Below, in pieces: positions 9,801-14,832 of a stretch of 14,832 nucleotides of DNA. The DNA comes from DASZMJ01 sp035551935. GTDB lineage: Bacteria; Planctomycetota; Planctomycetia; Isosphaerales; Isosphaeraceae. A model generated the notes under the pieces. It saw only the letters and a program-made list of their open reading frames with translations. It did not search any database and was not told where the DNA came from. Every line of letters starts with the position of its first letter. Position 1 is the stretch's first letter. The DNA lies in contig DASZMJ010000006.1 in assembly GCA_035551935.1 (NCBI GenBank), forward strand, positions 1 through 14,832, read 5' to 3'. The position numbers and the translations under genes are program-made.

Positions 9801-10319
9801 AATCATGAGCATACGCCGCTGGTCCGCATCCGGGCCGCGAGCGAACTGCCGCCGGGCCGGGCGCTGTTCGAGAGCCTCCTGGTGGTCGAGAACGTGCCGG
9901 TCGATCCGGCCCTCCTCGGCCACGCCGGCGGGCTCGGCGTGGACGCGGAGGGGGTCCGCGTCGTGCAGCGGACGAACTACCCGCTGGCGATGATCGTCGA
10001 GCCGGCGCGCGAGGTCGTCGTGCGGGCGATCTTCGACGCGAACCGATTCTCGGGCGCCGCGATCGACCGGCTACTCGGCCACCTCCGGACGATCCTGGCG
10101 GGGATGGCCGCCGATCCCGACGCGCGGCTCGCCGACCTGCCGATGCTGACGCCGGCCGAGCGCCGGCAACTGGAACGCTGGAGCGACCAAGGCCCGCGAC
10201 GGCCCCGGAGCGCCGCCGCGGAGATCCCCGGGGCGGCGGACGTCGACCGGCTCTCCGACTCGGAGGTCGACGCGCTGCTGGCCCGCTTGTCCTGCGCCGG
10301 AGAGGCCCTCGATGGATAA
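1..10319 (+). CDS. FAAL-ACP-KS-AT-KR-ACP-C-A-PCP-C hybrid PKS/NRPS, 5' end outside window
   Basis: Multi-domain megasynthase that activates a fatty acid, extends it by one ketide unit and joins it to an amino acid. The frame is open from the first full codon at nt 3 to the TAA at 10317, 3438 residues in the window. The first residues already read as FAAL core (NGAEPIRPET at nt 63-98, CYGLAEATLMVSG from nt 153), so the TTG at 177 and ATG at 180 are internal codons and the true start lies upstream. Domain order by nt: FAAL 1-885, ACP1 954-1182, KS 1233-2481, AT 2787-3690, KR 3930-5268, ACP2 5349-5580, C1 5640-6975, A1 7050-8541, PCP1 8571-8790, C2 8844-10137, tail 10138-10316. There is no DH, ER, MT, E or TE. 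It overlaps the next gene by 8 nt, so the two are likely translationally coupled. All catalytic motifs examined are present, and no frameshift is seen. Domain identities are very secure. The fatty acid, A1 substrate and stereochemistry are not readable. Confidence 0.97.
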   Translation, partial: RKASPDQLAGLDLSRWSVAFNGAEPIRPETLDRFAEAFEPYGFRRDAFLPCYGLAEATLMVSGTPWSSPPVVVAVGVEALKAHRVAEPDDHADARALVGSGNIGEDLEVLIVDPESARPVATGRVGEVWVAGPSVARGYWERPDATLATFGARLDDGRGPFLRTGDLGFLRDGELFVTGRLTDLIIIRGQNVYPHDVEQAAESCHPALRAWGVAAFAVEIDGEERLALVLEVERPRGGAPTGEIVAAVRRAVAEGHDLEVHAVALIRPMSLPRTSSGKVRRRACRDAFLAGTLDLVALDEARAAPALARPTPSDAPSLDLDAIRAGLIDRLARRLGVDRDAIDPRRPLASFGLGSLQAVALAGELEDWLGRPLPPTLAYEYPTIDALARHLAGIPDPAPASEAIGRGADDEPIAIIGIGCRFPGADGPGAFWRLLHDGVDAVGDVPPDRWAACETDPPNIHRGGFLDRVDLFDADFFGVAPREAAGVDPQQRLLLEVAWEALEDAGQAPSRLAGTGVGVFIGISTHDYLRLRWGLGPGDAYALAGNAASIAANRLSYALDLRGPSLAVDTACSSSLVAIELACRSLRSGEATLALAGGVNVILAPEVAASFAAAGFLAADGRCKAFDSRADGYGRGEGAGVVVLKPLSRAIADGDPIRAVIRGGAINQDGRTNGLNAPSRAAQEDVLRAAYRRAGVDPGRVDYVEAHGTGTALGDPIEARALGAVLGVDRPADRPCRVGSVKTNIGHLEAAAGVAGVIKVALALEHGAIPPSLHFENPNPNIPFADLGLRVQDAPESWPEADTPAVAGVSSFGFGGTNAHLVLEAAPAAIARPAAPGAGPLVLPISARHPESLRDLAQSYRNLPESGDDSPSLGDLAFTAATRREHHDHRLAVVAEDRAGLIAGLDAFLRGERHPGFATGRVAPTRTPDVVFVFSGQGAQWPGMGRALLDEPAARAMLERCDEALRTRSGWSLLEAIAAGALGGTDVSQPVFCAVQIALAALWRSWGIEPAAVVGHSLGELAAAHVAGALGLEEALRIALERGRLMARVAGLGKTLATGLAPDEAARVVAGSAGRLALAAVNGPRSTTISGDPEAIDALLRDLDRDGVFARELPVPCAFHGPQMDPLRPELAASLADLRPRAEDVPIVSAVTGRPIAGMALDASYWGRNLREPVRFADAISALADAGREVFLEVGPHPGLSSSIADVARARGRTATVLGSLRRDDGGRAPLLRSLATLWALGRPVAWPAVVAPGRCVPLPRYPWRRERHWLEPAPASPPLNSHHAANGHTGANGKALTSHITPQINNDLYEVRWERRDAAVVAEAAAGDWLIVADRGGVGGALRALLEARGAARVVVAGSDIGPSLDRGGPFRGVVDLRALDLDGDPAPLLGETIGLARALPSTTRLVLATRGAQAVADATVGERGVAQAALWGLGRSLALGRVEGAIAMIDLDPGTDGDDAAVALCDELLGPGVEDQVAVRDGRRHVARLARRAIDGEAPPIRPEGTYLITGGLGALGLRAARWLVDRGARRLVLLGRRGLPARRAWASLPADDPARKAIEVVEDLERDGATILTAAVDVADVEGLSAAVNRLLELLPTVRGVIHAAGIVAPEGLDPTSPEGIRAVLRPKVAGAWALHEVSRSWPLDFFVNISSAAGVFGAKDLAYAAANAALDAFASQRRGLALPATSVALGPIVGDGMASTPDRARSFRALGMNPIDPGRALDAIGLLAGPGPANAVVAAIDWPTFRSLAGRRPFLERIDDHEAATNGHANGWHDGPIEDRRERLARYFRDRVARVLGVAADRLDVDRPISTLGLDSLMAIELKAGAEADLGVTVPLASLFEGPTVAQLADAALVRLDADNRRERPPVPRADAASGLPISPGQRSLWSLHRLDPDSAAYHVAGAARIRAALDVEALRRSFQALVDRHPALRATFPTDPDGRPSRRTADAAAVDFRAVDVGFLDDSTIHKCLVEEACRPFDLEAGPVFRARLFTRSDDDHDLLISAHHILCDFWSVAILLDELGQLYTAEVSGRPAGLPPVEAADTDAIRQQVETLDGPDGERLAAYWDRRLAAPLPALDLPADRPRPARPTGRGAKATATIDAALAGRLVNLGAEHGASLFVTLLAAFQALLARESGQDDVLVGTPVAGRDRPGLADVVGYFVNPLPIRVDVSDDPDFLALLGRVRRLVLDAIDHKDYPFPLMVDRLDAPRDPSRSPVFQVMFAFQQAQRLGDRGLSPFVLRGDGPTMELAGVPVESVALDLGAAQFDLTLNAAEAHGRIELAAEYSTDLFDAATIDRLLHHFMTLLASIVADPDRPISALPLITADERDDLIRWARGPQGDLCENVCIHQWISEQAARTPDATAVACDDAAIAYRDLESRSNRLARRLRALGVGPEVPVALCAARSVELIVGVLAILKAGGAYVPLDPDYPADRLALMLDDAKAPVLLSDRRTIGTIPTGGASVVLLDDVEAVAGFADGPIDDVARPENLAYIIFTSGSTGRPKGVMVSHRNLVHSTRARFASYPERVEAFLLLSSIAFDSSVAGLFWTLCDGGTLVLPPPGAKHDPVELADLLARHRISHVLGVPTLWSLILAEAPADRLATLRRAIVAGEACPRSLVDRHRATVPGVLLSNEYGPTEATVWATVHHCDGPPHSPRVPIGRPIDNTNVPILDRWLEPVPVGVAGMVYIGGAGVARGYRAQPGATAEAFVPDPFATTPGARLYRTGDRARWNPDGTIEFLGRADDQVKVRGFRIEPAEVEAVLRGLDGVRDAAVIARNDPDGQARLVAYVVPTDPAAPPFPAELRRGLRGLLPEAMVPTAFVILDGLPTTPNGKVDRRALPEAESADAGGPYVAPRDDAEEALARLAAGVLGVPVVGIFDDLFALGIDSIRGIQLAARARREGLRLKPAHVFEHPTIAALAAVADREEFGEATAVDPDLNSAAFPLSPAQEGMLFHTLAEPDRGAYIQQTLATLRGPLDPSAFEAAWHRLVARHEALRTAFVRDGGRPLQVVHPEVTLPIAALDWRGLDAEERGRRLDQFLRADRALGFDPARPPLSRWTTIRLDDASHMLIWTCHHILMDGWCLPVLLGEVLELYEGALHGREPGLPARRPYRDFIAWLGRRDLAAADSFWRAELAGFDAPTPLEIDRPDDTPGMDVEDSGERVVRLSAAESDALRVLAASRRLTLNTLFQGAWALLLGRYAGREDVVFGATTSGRPAELDGVESMIGLFLNTIPVRVAIDEAARLTPWLRGLQSRQAEARNHEHTPLVRIRAASELPPGRALFESLLVVENVPVDPALLGHAGGLGVDAEGVRVVQRTNYPLAMIVEPAREVVVRAIFDANRFSGAAIDRLLGHLRTILAGMAADPDARLADLPMLTPAERRQLERWSDQGPRRPRSAAAEIPGAADVDRLSDSEVDALLARLSCAGEALDG
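954..1182 (+). other. Acyl carrier protein ACP1 (loading)
   Basis: Carrier domain directly after the FAAL that holds the activated fatty acid. The phosphopantetheine serine is in FGLGSLQAVAL, at nt 1065-1067. The residue before the serine is Gly, not the usual Asp of the DSL motif. The helix-3 region YEYPTIDALARHL is typical of carriers paired with FAALs. A linker of about 15 residues leads to the KS. Confidence 0.92.
1233..2481 (+). other. Beta-ketoacyl synthase (KS) domain
   Basis: Decarboxylative condensation domain that takes the fatty acyl chain from ACP1. It opens with EPIAIIGIGCRFPG. The catalytic triad is intact: Cys at nt 1716-1718 in DTACSSSL, His at 2121-2123 in EAHGTGTALGDP, and His at 2241-2243 in KTNIGHLEAAAG. 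It ends at FGFGGTNAHLVLE. The active-site Cys excludes a decarboxylating KSQ-type loading domain. Confidence 0.97.
2787..3822 (+). other. Acyltransferase (AT) domain with post-AT linker, malonyl-leaning
   Basis: Selects the extender unit and loads ACP2. Seen: FSGQGAQWPGMG, the nucleophile Ser at nt 3051-3053 in GHSLGE, the RGRLM arginine, and catalytic His at 3360-3362 in CAFHGPQM. The AFH form at this last motif resembles the HAFH of malonyl-specific ATs rather than the YASH of methylmalonyl ATs, so malonyl-CoA is the likely extender. The tail LPRYPWRRERHW (nt 3777-3812) is the usual post-AT linker. There is no dehydratase after it. Confidence 0.9.
3930..5268 (+). other. Ketoreductase (KR) domain, catalytically intact
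   Basis: NADPH-dependent reductase giving a 3-hydroxyacyl thioester. The structural half starts at YEVRW (nt 3930). The Rossmann motif TGGLGALG is at nt 4536-4559. Catalytic residues seen are Lys (4893-4895, RPKVAG), the Ser pair (4962-4967, NISSAAG), Tyr (5001-5003) and Asn (5013-5015) in AYAAANA. The LDD motif of B-type KRs is absent (HAAGIVAPEGL instead). The position near the usual A-type Trp is Phe (GVFGAK), so product configuration cannot be called firmly. Confidence 0.94.
5349..5580 (+). other. Acyl carrier protein ACP2 of the PKS module
   Basis: Carrier for the extended, reduced chain. The attachment serine is at nt 5460-5462 in the standard context LGLDSLMAIEL, followed by LFEGPTVAQLADA. 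It is separated from the KR by an Asn-Gly-His-rich linker and is followed closely by C1, which should accept the chain from it. Confidence 0.95.
5640..6975 (+). other. Condensation domain C1 (polyketide-to-amino-acid)
   Basis: Forms the amide between the 3-hydroxyacyl chain on ACP2 and the A1 amino acid on PCP1. It begins LPISPGQRSLWSLHRLDP. The active-site motif is HHILCDFWS at nt 6027-6053, with both His and the Asp present but Phe instead of Gly after the Asp. HH-x3-DFW variants are familiar from C domains that accept an acyl or polyketide chain from an ACP, which fits this position. Later landmarks are VGTPVAGRDRPGL and VGYFVNPLPIRV. Confidence 0.93.
7050..8541 (+). other. Adenylation domain A1, non-standard specificity code
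   Basis: Activates the first amino acid. Core motifs are complete: TSGSTGRPKG (A3) from nt 7500, NEYGPTE (A5), YRTGDRARW (A7), the A8 region DDQVKVRGFRIEPAEVE, and the A10 lysine at 8514-8516 in PNGKVDR. Aligned by eye to GrsA-PheA, the specificity residues are D (7632), S (7635), A (7644), L (7761), I (7836), A (7842), E (7914), V (7938), W (7941), K (8514). Asp235 is present, so an alpha-amino acid is likely. I do not recognise the code and assign no substrate. Confidence 0.93.
7259..7312 (+). repeat. 54-nt tract identical to 13960-14013 (A1 copy)
   Basis: The DNA for the A2 core (ILKAGGAYVPLDPDYPAD) in A1 is base-for-base identical over 54 nt to the same place in the threonine A domain at 13960-14013. 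The glycine A domain has a near copy at 10630-10676 with two mismatches in 47 positions. The identity includes third codon positions. Confidence 0.85.
8571..8790 (+). other. Peptidyl carrier PCP1 with DSI-type core
   Basis: Thiolation domain of module 1. The phosphopantetheine serine is at nt 8679-8681 in FALGIDSIRGIQL. The usual core before an ordinary C domain is GGHSL. The DSI form, with a following I-Q and AARARREGL, is better known from carriers that precede epimerisation domains. A linker of about 20 residues separates it from C2. Confidence 0.93.
8844..10137 (+). other. Condensation domain C2, DCL-like, at the protein C-terminus
   Basis: Expected to condense the X-loaded chain onto glycine bound to the next protein. 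It starts FPLSPAQEGMLFHTL. The active site HHILMDGWC is at nt 9240-9266, with SGRPAELDGVESMIGLFLN further on. These features resemble from memory the first C domains of TycB and SrfA-C, which accept D-configured donors (DCL), more than LCL domains with the SxAQxRLWFL opening. No A domain follows; the protein ends about 60 residues later, so the acceptor module is completed in trans. Confidence 0.85.
10251..10289 (+). other. C-terminal putative docking motif of the first protein
   Basis: The 13-residue stretch LSDSEVDALLARL lies near the end of the first protein, after a flexible Pro/Ala/Arg-rich linker. The second protein ends with the closely similar LSVEELDALLAHL. Such acidic, leucine-rich tail helices are common on megasynthase C-termini that dock to a partner N-terminus. 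The docking function is inferred. Confidence 0.55.
10299..10305 (+). promoter_or_regulatory. Ribosome binding site for the A-PCP-C gene
   Basis: GGAGAGG lies 6 nt before the ATG at 10312, inside the end of the upstream coding sequence. It supports this ATG as the start and fits coupled translation with the gene above, which stops 8 nt into the new gene. Confidence 0.6.
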
Positions 10320-13300
10320 CGGCACGATCACCAAGGCCCCCGCGCTCTCCCCCGAGCAGAAGCGCGCCCTGCTGGCGAAACTCCTCCGCGAGAAAGGGGC
10401 CGGCCGCGGCGCCGACCGCGTCTCGCGCATGGTGGAGGACCAGGCGGCACGCACGCCCGAGGCCGTCGCCGTCGAGTTCGAGGGGCGATCGCTCTCGTAT
10501 CGCGACCTGAACGCGCGGGCCAATCGCCTCGCGCACCACCTCCGCGCCCTGGGCGTCGGCGCCGATGTCCTCGTGGGCCTGTTCGCCGACCGCTCCGTCG
10601 AATTGGTCGTCGGCATGCTCGGGGTATTGAAGGCCGGCGGCGCCTACGTCCCGCTCGACCCCGACTATCCGGCCGACCGGCTCGCCTACATGCTCGACGA
10701 CGCCAGGGTCCCCGTCGTCCTGACCCAGCGGCACCTCGCCGATCGCGTCGCCGACAGACCCGCGCGGCTCGTCCTGCTCGATGACGAAACCGAATTCGTC
10801 GGCCAGCCCGACTCCAACCCCGTAAGCCGTGCCGAGCCCGGCGACCTGGCCTATGTGATCTACACCTCCGGCTCGACCGGCCGGCCCAAGGGGGTGATGA
10901 TCCCGCACGGGGCATTGAGCAACTTCCTCAGGTCGTTGCGGCAGACGCTTGGCCTGAACGAACGCGACACGTTGCTGGCCGTCACCACGCCGTGCTTCGA
11001 CATCGCGGCATTGGAGATCTTCCTGCCGCTGGTCGTCGGCGCGCGGCTGGCGATCGCGTCGCGGGAGGTCGCGGCCGACGGCGCGCGGCTGGCCGAAGCG
11101 ATCGCCACGCTCGGCGTCACGTTCCTCCAGGCGACGCCGGCCACCTGGCGGCTCCTGCTCGAGGCCGGCTGGCAGGGCGACCCGAGCCTCACGATCCTCT
11201 GCGGCGGCGAGGCCCTGCCCCGCGACCTGGCCGACCGCCTGCTGACGCTGGGCCAAGGGCTCTGGAACCTCTACGGGCCGACCGAGACGACCATCTGGTC
11301 GGCATTGGCGAAGCTCGAACCCGGGACCGGCCCGGTGCCGATCGGCCGGCCGATCGCCGAGACGCAGCTCCACGTGCTCGACGCACGCCTGCGGTCGACG
11401 CCGGCCGGCGTCGTCGGCGAGCTGTATATCGGCGGCGCCGGATTGGCGAGGGGCTACCTCGGCCGGCCCGGCCTCACGGCCGAGCGGTTCCTGCCCGACC
11501 CGGTCGGCAACGTCCCCGGCGCCCGCGTCTACCGCACGGGCGACCTCGCCCGCTGGCGACCCGACGGCCAGCTCGAATGCCTCGGCCGCGTGGACGATCA
11601 GGTGAAGATCCGGGGATTCCGGGTCGAGCTGGGCGAGGTCGAGGAGGCGTTGCGGGCGCACCCGGCCGTGCGCGCGGCGGTCGCGGCGGCGAGCGAGGAC
11701 GGGACGGGCGAGCGTCGGCTGGTCGGCTACGTCGTCGCCGAGCCGGGCCCGTCGGCGGCCGAGTTGAGGGCCTTCCTCAAGCAAACACTGCCGGATTATA
11801 TGATCCCGTCGGCGTTCGTCGCGTTGCCGACCCTCCCGCTGACCCCCAACGGCAAGGTCGACCGCAAGGCCTTGCCGGCGCCGGAGGCGTCGCGACTCGC
11901 CCCCGAAGGGGGATACGTCGCGCCCCGGGGACCGATCGAGGATGCGCTGGCGGGCATCTGGGGCGAAATCCTGGGCGTCGAGCGCGTGGGCATCGCGGCG
12001 GACGTCTTCGAGCTGGGCGGACATTCCTTGATGGCGGCGCAGGTCGGGGCGCGGGTGCGCGACCTCTTCGGGGTCGAGCTGCCGTTGCGCGACCTCTTCG
12101 AGGCGCCGACGGTCGCCGGCCAGGCGCGTCGGCTCGAGGAGGCGTTGCGCGCCGGCAAGGGCCCCGAGGCGCCGCCGTTGAGGCCGGTCCCCCGCGACGG
12201 CACTCCGCCGCCGGCCTCGTTCGCGCAGCAGAGGCTCTGGTTCCTGGATCAGCTCGAGCCGGGGAGCCCGGCCTACAACGTCCCGGCGGCCGTCCGGATC
12301 GAGGGGGACCTCGACGTCGCGGCGCTCGTTCGGGCGCTCAACGAGGTGATCCGCCGCCACGAGGCGTTGCGGACGACGTTCGCCGCCGAGGGCGGCGCCC
12401 CGGTGCAGGTCATCGCCCCCACGCTGGAGATCCCCCTGCCGGTCATCGACCTGACCGATCGGCCCGAGGCCGAGCGCGCCGACGAGGCGAGCCGGATCGC
12501 GGCCGAGGAGTCGCAACGGCCGTTCGACCTGGCGCGCGGGCCGCTCGTCCGCGCGGCGTTGGTCCGGCTGTCGCCGCGCGAGCACGTCGCGCTCGTCAAC
12601 TCGCACCACATCGTCACCGACGGCTGGTCGATCGGCGTCTTCATCCACGAGACGGCCACGCTCTACGACGCCTTCGCCCGCGCCTTGCCGTCGCCGCTGC
12701 CCGAGCCGCCGGTCCAGTACGCGGATTACGCCGCCTGGCAGCGCGACTGGCTGCGAGGCGAGGCATTGCAGGCGCATGTCGGCTACTGGCAGGCGCGGCT
12801 CGCGGACTTGCCCGACCTCGCGTTGCCGACCGACCGACCGCGGACCTCGGCGGCGAGCGGCCGGGGCGGGCAGCGGTCGGCGAAGTGGCCGGCGGAGCTG
12901 TTGAAGGCGTTGCGCGACCTCGGTCGCGAGGAGGGGGCGACGCTCTTCATGGTCGCGCTGGCGGGCCTCGAGACCTTGCTGAACCGCTACACCGGGCAGG
13001 AGGACTTCGCCGTCGGCACGCCGGTCGCCGGCCGGACGCGGCCCGAGCTGGAGGGGCTCATCGGCTTCTTCGCCAACACCTTGCCGCTCCGCGCCGACTT
13101 CGCCGACGACCCGAGCTTCCGCGCGCTCCTGCGGCGGGCGAAGGCCGAGACGCTCGACGCGCTGGCGCACCAGGACTTGCCCTTCGACCGGATCATCCAC
13201 GCCGTCCGTCCCGGCGCCGGCGCCGCGAGGGCGCCGCTCTTCCGCGTGATGTTCGCCTTCCAGAACGCCCCGCTGCCGGCCCTCGAGGCCCCTGGCCTCA

Positions 13301-13645
13301 AGATCTCGCCGCTGACGACCGCGACCGGCGCCGCGAAGTTCGACCTGACCCTCTCGCTCATCGAGCTCGGCGGCCAACTCCAGGCCGAGCTCGAATACGA
13401 CGCCGACCTCTTCGACCCCGAGACCGCCGACCGCCTGCTGGCGCACCTCCGGCTCTTGCTGGACGGGGCCGTCGCCGAGCCCGACCGGCCGGTCGGGACC
13501 TTGCCGATGCTGACCGACGACGAGCGCCGTCGCCTGATCGGGGCCCCGGAACCGGACAACGACCCCGCCGCCCTCCCCGACGACCTCGACCACCTCTCGG
13601 TCGAGGAGCTCGACGCCCTGCTCGCCCACCTCGAGGCCGCGCCCG

Positions 13646-13662
<17 letters not shown>
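10312..13662 (+). CDS. Glycine-specific NRPS, A-PCP-C
   Basis: Stand-alone three-domain NRPS protein of 1116 residues that activates glycine and carries the C domain for the next step. A short basic N-terminal helix (LSPEQKRALLAKLLREKG, residues 12-29) precedes the A domain (about 37-521). PCP follows (about 535-613; Ser at nt 12025-12027 in LGGHSLMAAQ), then C3 (about 634-1067; HHIVTDGWS at nt 12604-12630) and the tail motif LSVEELDALLAHL. The A domain has all core motifs and reads D-I-L-Q-L-G-L-I-W-K, the classical glycine code. It has no C domain of its own upstream of A; that function must come from C2 at the end of the preceding protein. The ATG at 10312 is chosen because it follows a good ribosome site and overlaps the upstream stop by 8 nt. 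It overlaps the next gene by 17 nt. No E, MT or TE domain is seen. Confidence 0.97.
10345..10398 (+). other. N-terminal putative docking helix of the glycine NRPS
   Basis: LSPEQKRALLAKLLREKG, residues 12-29, lies just before the A domain. It is amphipathic and basic, opposite in charge to the acidic LS-x2-E-x-DALLA-x-L tail of the preceding protein. Similar SPE-RALL-LL stretches are frequent near NRPS protein N-termini and in linkers before C domains, so a remnant linker is the alternative reading. Confidence 0.45.
10420..11875 (+). other. Adenylation domain A2, glycine code
   Basis: Activates glycine. Specificity residues aligned to GrsA-PheA: D235 (nt 10999), I236 (11002), L239 (11011), Q278 (11128), L299 (11197), G301 (11203), L322 (11269), I330 (11293), W331 (11296), K517 (11854). 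The string DILQLGLIWK is the established glycine signature. Core motifs seen are YTSGSTGRPKG, NLYGPTETT, YRTGDLARW and PNGKVDRKAL. Confidence 0.93.
10858..10895 (+). repeat. 38-nt tract identical to 14198-14235 (A3-core, glycine domain)
   Basis: The P-loop-like A3 core (IYTSGSTGRPKGV) of the glycine A domain is identical at DNA level over 38 nt to the threonine A domain. A1 encodes nearly the same peptide (IFTSGSTGRPKGV) with several different codons, so codon bias alone does not force the identity. Confidence 0.85.
12211..13500 (+). other. Condensation domain C3, LCL-like, at the protein C-terminus
   Basis: Condensation domain ending the glycine NRPS. It opens with SFAQQRLWFLDQLEPGSPAY and has HHIVTDGWS, VGTPVAGRTRPELEGL and IGFFANTLPLRADF, all typical of LCL domains. 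Because its donor is glycine, no D-type donor site would be needed. The acceptor A domain is on the third protein, expected to carry threonine. Confidence 0.92.
13594..13632 (+). other. C-terminal putative docking motif of the glycine NRPS
   Basis: LSVEELDALLAHL, the second copy of the tail motif also found at the end of the preceding protein (LSDSEVDALLARL). Nine of 13 positions match by eye. It should present this protein to the next one, whose N-terminus is an arginine-rich stretch. Function is inferred. Confidence 0.55.

Positions 13663-14832
<1,170 letters not shown>

Noticed and set aside
5904..9923. Open antisense frame of 1339 codons
   Set aside because: It lies opposite continuous, motif-rich PKS/NRPS coding sequence. 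Its translation is dominated by Arg, Glu, Asp, Gly, Val and Ala with no recognisable motif, as expected when high-GC codons are read on the other strand.

Overview
The window is coding from end to end. It shows three consecutive, overlapping, same-strand megasynthase genes from inside a hybrid polyketide/non-ribosomal-peptide (PKS/NRPS) cluster, and it cuts both the first and the last gene. Base composition is strongly GC-rich (about 70% or more by eye) with extreme third-position GC bias, which also creates very long spurious antisense frames. High GC plus a fatty-acyl-AMP ligase (FAAL)-primed PKS/NRPS hybrid suggests a large-genome bacterium such as an Isosphaeraceae-type planctomycete, or alternatively a myxobacterium. 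This is an inference from style, and no taxonomic marker gene is present.

Layout. (1) Nucleotides 1-10319 hold the 3' part of a giant gene. It encodes the end of a FAAL, an acyl carrier protein (ACP), one PKS module (KS-AT-KR-ACP), a condensation domain (C1), an adenylation domain (A1), a peptidyl carrier (PCP1) and a terminal condensation domain (C2). (2) 10312-13662 is a complete gene for an A-PCP-C protein of 1116 residues whose A domain carries the textbook glycine code. (3) 13646 to the right edge is the 5' part of a third gene. It opens with an A domain whose nine visible specificity residues equal the textbook threonine code.

How they work together (inference from domain logic). The FAAL activates a free fatty acid as its adenylate and loads it on ACP1. 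The KS-AT-KR module adds two carbons, probably from malonyl-CoA, and reduces the beta-ketone, giving a 3-hydroxyacyl chain on ACP2. C1 amidates this chain with the A1 amino acid, whose code is not a standard one. C2 passes it to glycine on the second protein, and C3 passes it to threonine on the third. The visible product is therefore a lipopeptide beginning 3-hydroxyacyl-X-Gly-Thr. No thioesterase, methyltransferase, epimerase, dehydratase, cyclisation domain, transporter or regulator lies in the window.

The points that most deserve attention are these: both protein breaks fall at the C/A junction inside a module; both C-terminal tails share a short helical motif; PCP1 and C2 both look like parts of an epimerisation context although no E domain is present; A1 has an unassigned code; and the A domains share long identical DNA tracts.
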